Assembly: GCA_964019415.1 (NCBI GenBank)
Contig: OZ025886.1
Span: forward strand, 1,673,384 to 1,737,383
Source: Ianthella basta
Taxonomy: Eukaryota > Porifera > Demospongiae > Verongiida > Ianthellidae
DNA: 64,000 nucleotides
Direction: 5' to 3'
Positions 54,040 through 64,000 of the stretch are shown piece by piece. Made by a program: the position numbers and the translations under genes. The stretch's first letter is position 1. The number at the start of each line of letters is the position of its first letter. The notes under the pieces were generated by a model. That model made no database searches, was not told the origin of the DNA, and saw nothing but the letters and a program-made list of their open reading frames with translations.

Positions 54040-57000
54040 TCCACATGTGCCCATGAATGCTTCCTCGGAGGGGGGTGGGGTTTAGACCATGCACGCTGTA
54101 GTGTGTCCCTGCCACATTCCCCGCCCCCTATAGCTAGCCCCACCTCCACCCACATGGGTGTGTCCTCAATGTGCGCACGGCTGCAAATGTCCATTCTGCC
54201 ACTCTGCAGTATGCAGCATATTTCCATTACTGCCCCTGCCCCTCATAGGTATAGCTCCTCTGCCGCCCACATGTACATGGGAATATCCCCAATGTGCAAG
54301 CGTCTGCTTGTGTCCAGCCGTCCTCAGATGAGGGGAGGTTAGACCATGCACACTGTAGAGTGTCCCCACTGCTGTCACTGCCTCCTATGCCTTGCCCCTC
54401 CGCCACCCAAATGGGGAAACCCCCAAAGTGGAAGCGGCCGCTTGTGTCCAGTGTTCCCTGGATGGGGGGGGGGGGGGGTAGACCATGCACGCTGTAGAGT
54501 GCCCCCACTACTGACCCCATAGAGCTAGCCACTTCTCCACCCAAATGGGGTTACCCCCAAAAGGCAAGCGTCCACTTGTGTCCATTCTTCCTTGGCTGAA
54601 AGGGGGGGGGGTAGACCATGCATTCTGTACAGTGTCCCCATGGCACACATGTACACCCTTCCCCTATAGCTAGCCCCTCCTCCACCCAAATGGGAACACC
54701 CCTAAAGTGCACGCGCCCGCATGCATCCAATCTTCTTTGGATAGGGGGGGTTGATCATGCATACTGTACAGTGCCCCTAGGACACACCCCCTATCCCTAG
54801 CCCCTCCTCCACCCACATGGGAATACCCCCAAAGTGCAAGCGCCCGTATGCTGCCAATCTCCTTGGATGGGGGGGGACCATGTATACTATACAGTGCTCC
54901 TAGGACACACCCCCTATGCCTAACCCCTCCTCCAACCAAATGGGAATACCCCCGAACTGCAAGTGTCCGCATGCAGCCATTCTTCCTTCGATAAAGGGGG
55001 GGGGGGGGGGGGGGGGGGGGTTTAGACCATGCACACTGTAGAGTGTCCCCATGACACACCCTATGCCTAGCCCCTCCTCCACCCACATGGGAATACCCCC
55101 AAAGTGCAAGCGCCCGCATGCTTCCAATCTTCCTTGGATGGGGGGGGGGGGGGAGACCATGCATACTATACAGTGCCCCTAGGGCACACCCCCTATGCCT
55201 AGCCCCTCCTCCAACCAAATGGGAATACCCCTGAACTGCAAGTGTCCGCATGCAGCCATTCTTCCTTCGATAAAGGGGGGGGGGGGGTTAGATCATGCAC
55301 ACTGTAGAGTGTCTCAAAGACACACCCCCTATGCCTGACCCCTCCTCCACCCACATGGGAAAACCCCCAAAGTGCAAGCGCCTACTTGTGTCCAGTCTTC
55401 CTTGGATGGGGGGGGCGGGGGGAGGTGGGTCCCAAGGACACACCCACTATGCCTAGCCCCTCCTCCACCCAGATGGGACAACCCCCAAAGTGTAAGTGTC
55501 GGCTTGTGTCCAGTCTTCCTTGGATAAAGGGGGGGAGACCATGCATACTATACAGTGCCCCTAGGACACACCCCCTATGCCTAACCCCTCCTCCAACCAA
55601 ATGGGAATACCCCCGAACTGCAAGTGTCTGCATGCAGCCATTCTTCCTTCGATAAAGGGGGGGGGGGGTTAGACCATGCACACTGTAGAGTGTCCCCAGG
55701 ACACACACCCTATGCCTAGCCCCTCCTCCACCCAAATGGGGAAACCCCCAAAGTGCAAGCGCCCACTTGTGTCCAGTCTTCCTTGGATGGGGGGGAGGTG
55801 GGTTAGGCCATGCATACTATACAGTGTCCCAAGGACACACCTCCTATGCCTGGGACAACCCCCAAAGTGCAAGCGTCGGCTTGTGTCCAGTCTTCCTTGG
55901 ATGGGGGGGGGGGGAGACTATGCATACTATACAGTGCTCCTAGGACACACCCCCTATGCCTAACCCTTCCTCCAACCAAATGGGAATACCCCCGAACTGC
56001 AAGTGCCCGCATGCAGCCATTCTTCCTTCGATAAAGGGGGGGGGGGGGGGGGGGGGGGTTAGATCATGCACACTGTAGAGTGCCCCCACTGCTGCCCCTG
56101 CCCCCTTGAGCTAGCCCCTCCTCCACCCAAATGGGGAAACCCCCAAAGTGCAAGCGCCCACTTGTGTCCAGTCTTCCTTGGATGGGGGGGGGGGTAGGCC
56201 ATGCATACTATACAGTGTGCCTGTGTCCCTAGGACACCCCCCTATGCCTAACCCCTCCTCCACCCAGATGGGACAACCCCCAAAGTGCAAGCGTCGGCTT
56301 GTGTCCAGTCTTCCTTGGATAAAGGGGGGGAGACCATGCATACTATACAGTGCTCCTAGGACACACCCCCTATGCCTAACCCCTCCTCCAACCAAATGGG
56401 AATTCCCCCAAACTGCAAGTGTCCGCATGCAGCCATTCTTCCTTCGATAAAGGGGGGGGGGGGGGGGCTTAGACCATGCACACTGTAGAGTGTCTCAAAG
56501 ACACACCCCCTATGCCTGACCCCTCCTCCACCCACATGGGAAAACCCCCAAAGTGCAAGCGCCTACTTGTGTCCAGTCTTCCTTGGATGGGGGGGCGGGG
56601 GGAGGTGGGTCCCAAGGACACACCCACTATGCCTAGCCCCTCCTCCACCCAGATGGGACAACCCCCAAAGTGTAAGTGTCGGCTTGTGTCCAGTCTTCCT
56701 TGGATAAAGGGGGGGAGACCATGCATACTATACAGTGCCCCTAGGACACACCCCCTATGCCTATATAACCCCTCCTCCAACCAAATGGGAATACCCCTGA
56801 ACTGCAAGTGTCTGCATGCAGCCATTCTTCCTTCGATAAAGGGGGGGGGGGGGGGGGGTTAGACCATGCACACTGTAGAGTGTCCCCAGGACACACACCC
56901 TATGCCTAGCCCCTCCTCCACCCAAATGGGGAAACCCCCAAAGTGCAAGCGCCCACTTGTGTCCAGTCTTCTTTGGATGGGGGGGAGGTGGGTTAGGCCA

Positions 57001-59770
57001 TGCATACTATACAGTGTCCCAAGGACACACCCCCTATGCCTAGCCCCTCCTCCACCCAAATGGGAATACCCCCAAACTGCAAGTGTCCGCATGCAGCCAT
57101 TCTTCCTTCGATAAGGGGGGGGGGGGGTTGACCATGCACACTGTAGAGTGTCCCCAGGTCACACACCATATGCCTACCACCACCTCCACCCACATGGGAA
57201 TACCCCCAAAGTGCAAGCGCCCGCATGCTTCCAATCTTCCTTGGATGGGGGGGAGACCATGCATACTATACAGTGCCCCTAGGGCACACCCCCTATGCCT
57301 AGCCCCTCCTCCAACCAAATGGGAATACCCCAGAACTGCAAGTGTCCGCATGCAGCCATTCTTCCTTCGATAAAGGGGGGGGGGGGGGTTAGATCATGCA
57401 CACTGTAGAGTGTCTCAAAGACACACCCCCTATGCCTGACCCCTCCTCCACCCACATGGGAAAACCCCCAAAGTGCAAGCGCCTACTTGTGTCCAGTCTT
57501 CCTTGGATGGGGGGGCGGGGGGAGGTGGGTCCCAAGGACACACCCACTATGCCTAGCCCCTCCTCCACCCAGATGGGACAACCCCCAAAGTGTAAGTGTC
57601 GGCTTGTGTCCAGTCTTCCTTGGATAAAGGGGGGAGACCATGCATACTATACAGTGCCCCTAGGACACACCCCCTATGCCTAACCCCTCCTCCAACCAAA
57701 TGGGAATACCCCCAAAGTGCAAGCGCCCACTTGTGTCCAGTCTTCCTTGGATGGGGGGGAGGTGGGTTAGGCCATGCATACTATACAGTGTCCCAAGGAC
57801 ACACCTCCTATGCCTAGCCCCTCCTCCACCCAGATGGGACAACCCCCAAAGTGCAAGCGTCGGCTTGTGTCCAGTCTTCCTTGGATGGGGGGGGGAGACC
57901 ATGCATACTATACAGTGCTCCTAGGACACACCCCCTATGCCTAACCCCTCCTCCAACCAAATGGGAATACCCCCGAACTGCAAGTGTCCGCATGCAGCCA
58001 TTCTTCCTTCGAGAAAGGGGGGGGGGGGTTTAGACCATGCACACTGTAGAGTGTCCCCAGGATACCCCCTATGCCTAACCCCTCCTCCAACCAAATGGGA
58101 ATACCCCTGAACTGCAAGTGTCTGCATGCAGCCATTCTTCCTTCGATAAAGGGGGGGGGGGGGGGGGGGGGGTTAGATCATGCACACTGTAGAGTGCCCC
58201 CACTGCTGCCCCTGCTCCCTTGAGCTAGCCCCTCCTCCACCCAAATGGGGAAACCCCCAAAGTGCAAGCGCCCACTTGTGTCCAGTATTCCTTGGATAAA
58301 GGGGGGGGGGGGAGACCATGCATACTATACAGTGCTCCTAGGACACACCCCCTATGCCTAGCCCCACCTCCACCCACATGGGAATACCCCCAAAGAGCAA
58401 GCGCCCGCATGCTTCCAATCTTCCTTGGATGGGGGGGGGGGGGGGGGTTAGACCATGCATACTATACAGTGTGACTGTGTCCCTAGGACACCCCCCCTAT
58501 GCCTAACCCCTCCTCCAACTAAATGGGAATACCCCCGAACTGCAAGTGTCCGCATGCAGCCATTCTTCCTTTGATAAAGGGGGGGTTAGACCATGCACAC
58601 TGTAGAGTGTCTCAAGGACACACCCCCTATGCCTGACCCCTCCTCCACCCACATGGGAATACCCCCAAAGTGCAAGTGTCCGCATGCAGCCATTCTTCCT
58701 TCGATAAAGGGGGTGGGGGGGGGGGGGGGGGGGTTAGATCTTGCACACTATAGAGTGCCCCCACTGCTGCCCCTGCCCCCTTGAGCTAGCCCCTCCTCCA
58801 CCCAAATGGGGAAACCCCCAAAGTGCAAGGGCCCACTTGTGTCCAGTCTTCCTTGGATGGGGGGGGGGGGGGGAGGTGGGTTAGGCCATGCATACTATAC
58901 AGTGTCCCAAGGACACACCCCCTATGCCTAGCCCCTCCTCCACCCAAATGGGAATACCCCCAAACTGCAAGTGTCCGCATGCAGCCATTCTTCCTTCGAT
59001 AAAGGGGGGGGTTAGATCTTGCACACTATAGAGTGCCCCCACTGCTGCCCCTGCCCCCTTGAGCTAGCCCCTCCTCCACCCAAATGGGGAAACCCCCAAA
59101 GTGCAAGGGCCCACTTGTGTCCAGTCTTCCTTGGATGGGGGGGGGGGGGGGAGGTGGGTTAGGCCATGCATACTATACAGTGTCCCAAGGACACACCCCC
59201 TATGCCTAGCCCCTCCTCCACCCAAATGGGAATACCCCCAAACTGCAAGTGTCCGCATGCAGCCATTCTTCCTTCGATAAGGGGGGGGGGGGGGGTTGAC
59301 CATGCACACTGTAGAGTGTCCCCAGGATACACACCATATGCCTACCACCACCTCCACCCACATGGGAATACCCCCAAAGAGCAAGCGCCCGCATGCTTCC
59401 AATCTTCCTTGGATGGGGGGGGGGGGGGTTAGACCATGCATACTATACAGTGTGACTGTGTCCCTAGGACACACCCCCTATGCCTAACCCCTCCTCCACC
59501 CAAATGGGACTACCCCCAAAGTGCAAGCGTCTGCTTGTGTCCAGTCTTCCTTGGATAAGGGGGGGGGGGGGGGGGTGACCATGCATACTATACAGTGTCC
59601 CAAGGACACACCCCTATGCCTAGCCCCTCCTCCACCCAAATGGGACAACCCCCAAAGTGCAAGTGTCCGCATGCATCCATTCTGCCTTGGCTAAAGGGGG
59701 GGGGGGGGGGGGGGTAGACCATGCACACTGTAGAGTTCCCCCACTACTGTCCCCGCCCCCTATGCCTTGC
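54040..59770. repeat. G-tract minisatellite array, ~40 units of ~140 bp
   Basis: Each unit contains cccctcctccacccaaatggg, a(a)tacccccaaagtgcaagcg, a cattcttccttggat stretch, a G run of very variable length (up to 25 G at 54996-55020), then ga(c/t)catgca and an actgtagagtg or actatacagtg box. Units alternate between these two box types, and longer blocks are themselves repeated (for example 55290-55680, 56460-56860 and 57390-57690). The many frames on both strands (GALYSMHGL-type) are a by-product of the repeat and not genes. Confidence 0.93.
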
Positions 59771-60165
59771 CCCTCCCCTATAGCTACCTCGCCCCTCCCT
59801 TTTCTACATGAACATATTCCTCACATACACGCATACATTTGGAAGTTTATGCCTTTGATAGGCCATGGAGTTACAGTGTTCCCCCAGGGGACTCCCCTGG
59901 ACCCCTCACATCCACAGCCCGGGGGATACCCCAGGCCCCCCTAGGCATTCCCCTTTCTACTTCCTCTCACTAACTGTGCACACAGGTTGCCAAGACAGTT
60001 GTTCACCATACAGCCTCTGACGCTCTATGACGCTTGGCGGTCAGCTATGACGCATGCTGATGGGCTATGATGCTCGCTGCCTTGCTATGATGCGCGCGTG
60101 GCGCTGTGCAACTCTTGCGCAATCCTTGCGCAATTCTAGCGGGCCTGCGGGACATGAAACCGTAG
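59771..60165. other. Right end of the 9-kb element
   Basis: Contains several ctatga(c/t)gc repeats at about 60020-60090 and the right inverted end with two ttgcgcaa motifs. No gene. Confidence 0.5.
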
Positions 60166-61280
60166 CCCCGAAGCCAGAGCAATGCTGCCGGGCCACGTGG
60201 TACCCCTCCGTAGCGCCCTGAGCGGAAGCGTGATGATTGGGCGTGGGAGGGCCCAGTGAGCCGTGGCCTGGCAATAAATAACTTCATTGCGAATATGATT
60301 CGTTTCATCGTGTATGTAGTCACATTAAGGCACTGCAGTCCTGCAGGAGTGTGTATCATTATGAAGTGCGGGATCTTTTCTGCCCAAATCTTCTATTGCA
60401 TGTTAGCTACAGTTAGCTAACTTGCTTTTAAGAGTGGAAAGTTGCAATGATGACCTAATGCATAAATGCTTCATTGGTTATTGAAGCAGATCCTAAACGT
60501 TTCTGACCACCATATCTAGAGCTCATTAAACTCATGTTTGTGCAACAAGAACAAGATAGAGATGCATATAATTATGTAAATGGTGTATGAGTCATGCACT
60601 GTCAGTAGTGTACGTATAGTGTATGATCACAAGTTGCAACCAAAGCACAAGATACATATCCGTTCTTGTCAAAGACCTCTTATTTGGAGACACATCCCAT
60701 GCACTCTGTCAGGTTTGATCTCAACTCAAAGAAGCCAGATTAATCGTTCTATAGCTTCGGATCACTACTAGAGAGGGCTTCAGTTTAGTCTGGTTCACAC
60801 GTGGTGGAAAGCTCCTGGGCTTGTTTGAGGTACTGTTCTTGGACACTACTCACAGTGCAGATGGAAAGGAGGTACTTCAAGCAACATTGCAGGTATACTG
60901 GATTCATACAGTCTGGCCTCATGGCCCACTCCAACGCCTCCTGAAAGTGATGTGCATTATCTGATGTGACATAAACAGCTCCTTTTAGATACTGATGTTC
61001 TGCAGGTCAATCAGTAACTGCTTTGATGGATGATGGCCCCTAAATGGGTCTGGGGGAAGCCTGTCGGTAAAATGTTGCAAAGAGGGCACTTTGGTGTTGT
61101 CCTCAATGCTCCAGATGTCAGAGGATCGCACATATAATGTAAGGCAACATAAGGTCTTCAATAGCTGTATGTGGAGGTGACACATTAATTGCCTCCAAAT
61201 TATATTCTTCTCCTGCAGGGCAGTGTAAAATGGGTGGCACAAATGCACCCAAATTTGGCTGTGGTAAGACAAAGGGTACA

Positions 61281-61283
61281 CAC

Positions 61284-61344
<61 letters not shown>
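61281..61344. repeat. (TA)n-(TG)n compound microsatellite
   Basis: A short TA run followed by a TG run, counterpart of 42474-42547. Confidence 0.9.
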
Positions 61345-61346
<2 letters not shown>

Positions 61347-61942
61347 GCTATGGCTTCCCATGTTTGCCCTTTACAGCCTATGTGCATTGCTATTTTCATT
61401 CTCTTATAATATTATTATGGTATATACCTAACGGCAGTGTTGCACCTCACTATGCAGCATGTGTGCTGCATTGATAAAGTTTCTTCATGACAGCTATTAA
61501 CATGTGGGAAATCTTATCTTGTCAGCTCTGGATTATGTATGAAAGGGTGATTACCGTCATGTGATGAAATGACCTGTGTCTGCTGAACATCACAATGCAC
61601 AAGTTCAATCAAACACTTTATATTCACTTACCTTCTGACATACTATCTGTAATGTAATGGCTACCACTGCATTCACTTGCTGGTTGCCTGCATGGCTGTC
61701 CACATTTGATAAGTCCAGTGAATTCATGACTACCAACCCCTACATCATCTTATCTTTATAGATAATTCATTATTATAATAAATATATTCAGTCAAATCAT
61801 GTCGATAATCATGGCTAGCAGATGTACATATTCCTGTACAAATGCTGTGCGTTAACTAGTGAGTCATATAATTTTTTCATGTTCATAGAAGAAAGAGAAC
61901 GAACACTCTAGAACACAAATTTGCTGTTCAGTCCCCTGCAGC

Positions 61943-62534
61943 CTAGGTGAGGGAGTAGGACCCAGAGGCTGAGGGATCATAGCTGCAGGTGCCAGGGGTA
62001 TAGCAGCTGTCCGGTAAGCAGAGGGTGCTGTAGCTATAGGAGTAGTAGAATGCACAGAATCGATAGGAAGCAGCTTGCAATTGGGAGAAGATGAACGCAT
62101 ACATTATGCCAGCAACGATGAGAAACACAACATTCATCACAATGGTGCCTATGCTCAAGCCAGTGCTGATGCATGCATTGGTTTTCTGCGTGGGTCCATG
62201 GCGAGAATGGCAGGACAAGAGCTGGGGTGGTGCAGACACTGCAGCAGATGAGTGTAACACTGGGCATAAGGGCGGTGGTGTGACCCAGGTGTGGTCTTCC
62301 ACTGGCAGTGCCAAGGATACTACTGATGTGACTGTTGGATGGGATGCTACCACCATGGCCACTGTAGAGGCGTCCGTGCTCAGAGGGCAGACTGCCTGTC
62401 CGACATAGCCAGGGGGATTCCTCTGGGGAAGAAAGGATCTGGGCTGCTGAAGGAACTGGGCCAGAGTGGGTTGGTTGATCTGACTCAGACTGTGGCTGGG
62501 GGAAGGACTGCAAGTCATGCTCAGGGGCAGTCAT
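61943..62534 (-). pseudogene. Degraded membrane-protein paralogue
   Basis: Start MTAPEHDLQSFPQPQ at 62534, then frameshifts move the reading to LAQFLQQPRSFLPQ with PPGYVGQAVCPL, then to another frame for the first span, and back for TGLSIGTIVMNVVFLIVAG and a Tyr/Ser/Cys-rich tail (CAFYYSYSYS, CYTPGTCSYD). At least two frame changes make it non-functional as read. Confidence 0.65.
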
Positions 62535-62813
62535 TGCATATAGGGTAAAGTAGTATGCAAACACACTTTGTGATCAAGTGTCAGGAACTTATCCAAAACT
62601 TGTGTGGAAGCATATTAAATCAATTTTCCTAGCCAAAGCTCTAGCAGCAAACCACTGCATACCCCGAAGCAAGGGCACATGACATAACACTGCTGCGTGG
62701 GTACCTATAGCTAGTTGGCTTAGTCTGGCTTGCTATACTACTATTATACTAGGTTGCTAGACCACGCACAGGATAGTGCCCTGTGCATGTAATTCATGAT
62801 CATTAATCCATAC

Positions 62814-63240
62814 TTAAGTTATTTTAATATTTGATGTTGACATGGTAGCTATATATATATACCCTATTATTGTTACGCTCAAGAGATTGCTGAGTTTCGC
62901 AGTGACTTTCCTTGTGGTTCCCCGAGTGACACTGGTGACAATGGCAAGGATAAGAGCTGGGATGGTACAGACGAGAGGGAAGAGGCACAGGAGGCCGCAG
63001 ATCATCGAGAAGATGGCGTTCAGAAGGGCATCCCTTGCCATTTCGTCGTCTTCTACCGTGATCGGCTGGTAGCCCCGCCTGTCCGACATATACTCTCGAC
63101 CAGGCGGATTCGTCTGGGGCGAGGAAGAGTTTGGGCTGTAGAGGACGCTAGGCGAAGCGGGCTGGTATCCACCTTCTGGGTACTGTTGATCTGCGGGCTG
63201 TGGCTGGTGAATGATCTGTAGATCGTGCCCAGGAGCATCT
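62814..63240 (-). pseudogene. Membrane-protein paralogue with intact frame but ATA in place of ATG
   Basis: From 63240 the minus strand is open for about 140 codons: DAPGHDLQIIHQPQPADQQ, YPEGGYQPASPS, NPPGREYMSDRRGYQPITVE, two hydrophobic segments (CGLLCLFPLVCTIPALILAIV and LSNLLSVTIIGYIYIA), then stop. The first codon is ATA (GGG-ATA-GAT-GCT) with an in-frame TAA just upstream. Translation could begin at the internal Met of MSDRRG (63089), giving a 91-aa protein without the Pro-rich half. Marked as a pseudogene, but this is not certain. Confidence 0.5.
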
Positions 63241-64000
63241 ATCCCTTAAGGCAACGTATAGTGCAGTGTGGACGCCAGTACAATACTAAATCGTGAGAGG
63301 AAGCGAGTTAACCTCTCAATCTGTCCTTATAGACAAGCAACATGTGCATATACGCTGCATGCCGCGAATGCGTAGTTATGTACACGGCCAAATGTACATC
63401 ATATTACCCGTTGCTAGGTGGCTGCTATGTTTATTGTGTGTGGGTTTGTGTAAGACACAAATGTGCCAAACGATCTCCAGAGGTGCATGTGAGGAGAGTT
63501 ATATGTCTAGCTATAGCCAACGCTTTTACGTCTATACCCGGGTATTTTAGTTTAACCTGGTTACACAGGGTTAATCTCATTCATGCATGGGAGCGGCCTA
63601 TGTCGCAACCGTTTAGCTTGGGTTAACAGTCAGATGTGCAGTACATGCCTACGGGTGAGGTCTCGATCTTTCTCGCCTCACACATGTGCAGTGTCTATGG
63701 TGCACATGTGCAGTACCTAACTGACGTGCATGATTCATTAAGCAAATTGAGCAAGAGTGGTACCATATCACCCGTTGCCAGGTGGCTGCTAAACTGTGAC
63801 TCGGACTCAGTCTAGCTAATTGAGCTAACTCAGTATGTCTGAAGGCAAGGCATACACTGCTGGTGAAAATTGTACAAAATCATATTACCTATTGCTAAGT
63901 AGGTGGTTAACATTGTAATAATAATGTACCAGACCATCTCCAGAGATGTGAGGAGGGTTATATCAAAAGTATATAATAAAGACTGGCAGTTGATTAGTGA
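63241..64000. other. Right edge with diverged repeats
   Basis: No gene recognised. The motif cgttgc.aggtggctgct occurs at about 63408 and 63773 and again, more diverged, near 63889. gatctccagag...gttatat-type sequence recurs at about 63472 and 63938, so this is a small diverged tandem repeat. Confidence 0.45.

Larger units (their letters stand above)
51185..60165. mobile_element. ~9-kb TIR-bounded element carrying a minisatellite
   Basis: Left end CTCTGGTTTCATGTACCGCA, continuing ggcacgctag then attgcgcaag. The right end is its reverse complement with a few differences (ctacggtttcatgtcccgca on the minus strand). ccccgaagcc occurs on both outer sides (51173-51182 and 60166-60175), and the paralogous site at about 41194 has it once. 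This proves an insertion and suggests a 9-10 bp target duplication. Contents: a left 2.8-kb unique part with an unrecognised coding-like segment (53206-53801) and the G-tract array at 54040-59770. No transposase was recognised. The duplication length would fit a Mutator-like element. Confidence 0.68.
60166..62845. repeat. Segmental duplication, copy 2
   Basis: Matches 41195-44070, but lacks the MITE at 41234. It continues directly into the gene remnant at 62814-63240. Confidence 0.8.

Noticed and set aside
54160-59940. Dozens of open frames on both strands with GALYSMHGLPPP- and PSSTQMG-like translations
   Set aside because: They recur with the minisatellite unit, occur on both strands and change with G-run length; they reflect repeat composition, not coding.

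Overview
The window is eukaryotic, animal nuclear DNA. Coding sequence is split by short GT-AG introns whose phases can be followed exactly, there are long CA/TG microsatellites, and the genes encode metazoan extracellular modules (VWC, EGF, Ig, GAIN/GPS, 7TM, Reeler, FN3). Compact introns and the lineage-specific module combinations suggest a marine invertebrate, most likely a demosponge. That is inference; a cnidarian or similar animal is not excluded.

Region by region. (1) 1-660: no recognised gene. (2) 661-22924, + strand: one large adhesion GPCR gene, open at its 5' end. It holds six VWC-EGF cassettes (661-14197), four Ig domains, an EGF, a fifth Ig, a stretch with a furin-like site, an HRM-like domain, a GAIN domain with GPS, seven membrane segments and a cytoplasmic tail. 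Cassettes 2-5 are near-identical ~1.19-kb tandem units, lying exactly between two non-autonomous Helitrons (1815-2926 and 12367-13103). An apparently intact Ty3/gypsy retrotransposon (6568-11250) sits antisense in one of these introns. (3) 22925-27295: transposon-derived intergenic DNA with a TIR element and a 162-bp-arm foldback. (4) 27296-37694, + strand: a Reeler-FN3-transmembrane gene whose 3' exons are duplicated into two in-phase alternative ends, one tail-less and one with a short tail. TIR elements, a Helitron and MITEs lie between the two ends. (5) 37695-63240: a minus-strand family of short proline/tyrosine-rich membrane proteins (two intact members, the rest degenerate), spread by segmental duplication and broken up by transposons. 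These include a CR1-like LINE nested in a TA-flanked DNA transposon (46220-50072) and a ~9-kb TIR-bounded element (51185-60165) that carries a 5.7-kb G-tract minisatellite.

The two host genes encode cell-surface adhesion or receptor proteins. The rest is dominated by nested mobile elements. Because the duplicated sequences act as internal empty-site controls, several insertions can be placed to the base.
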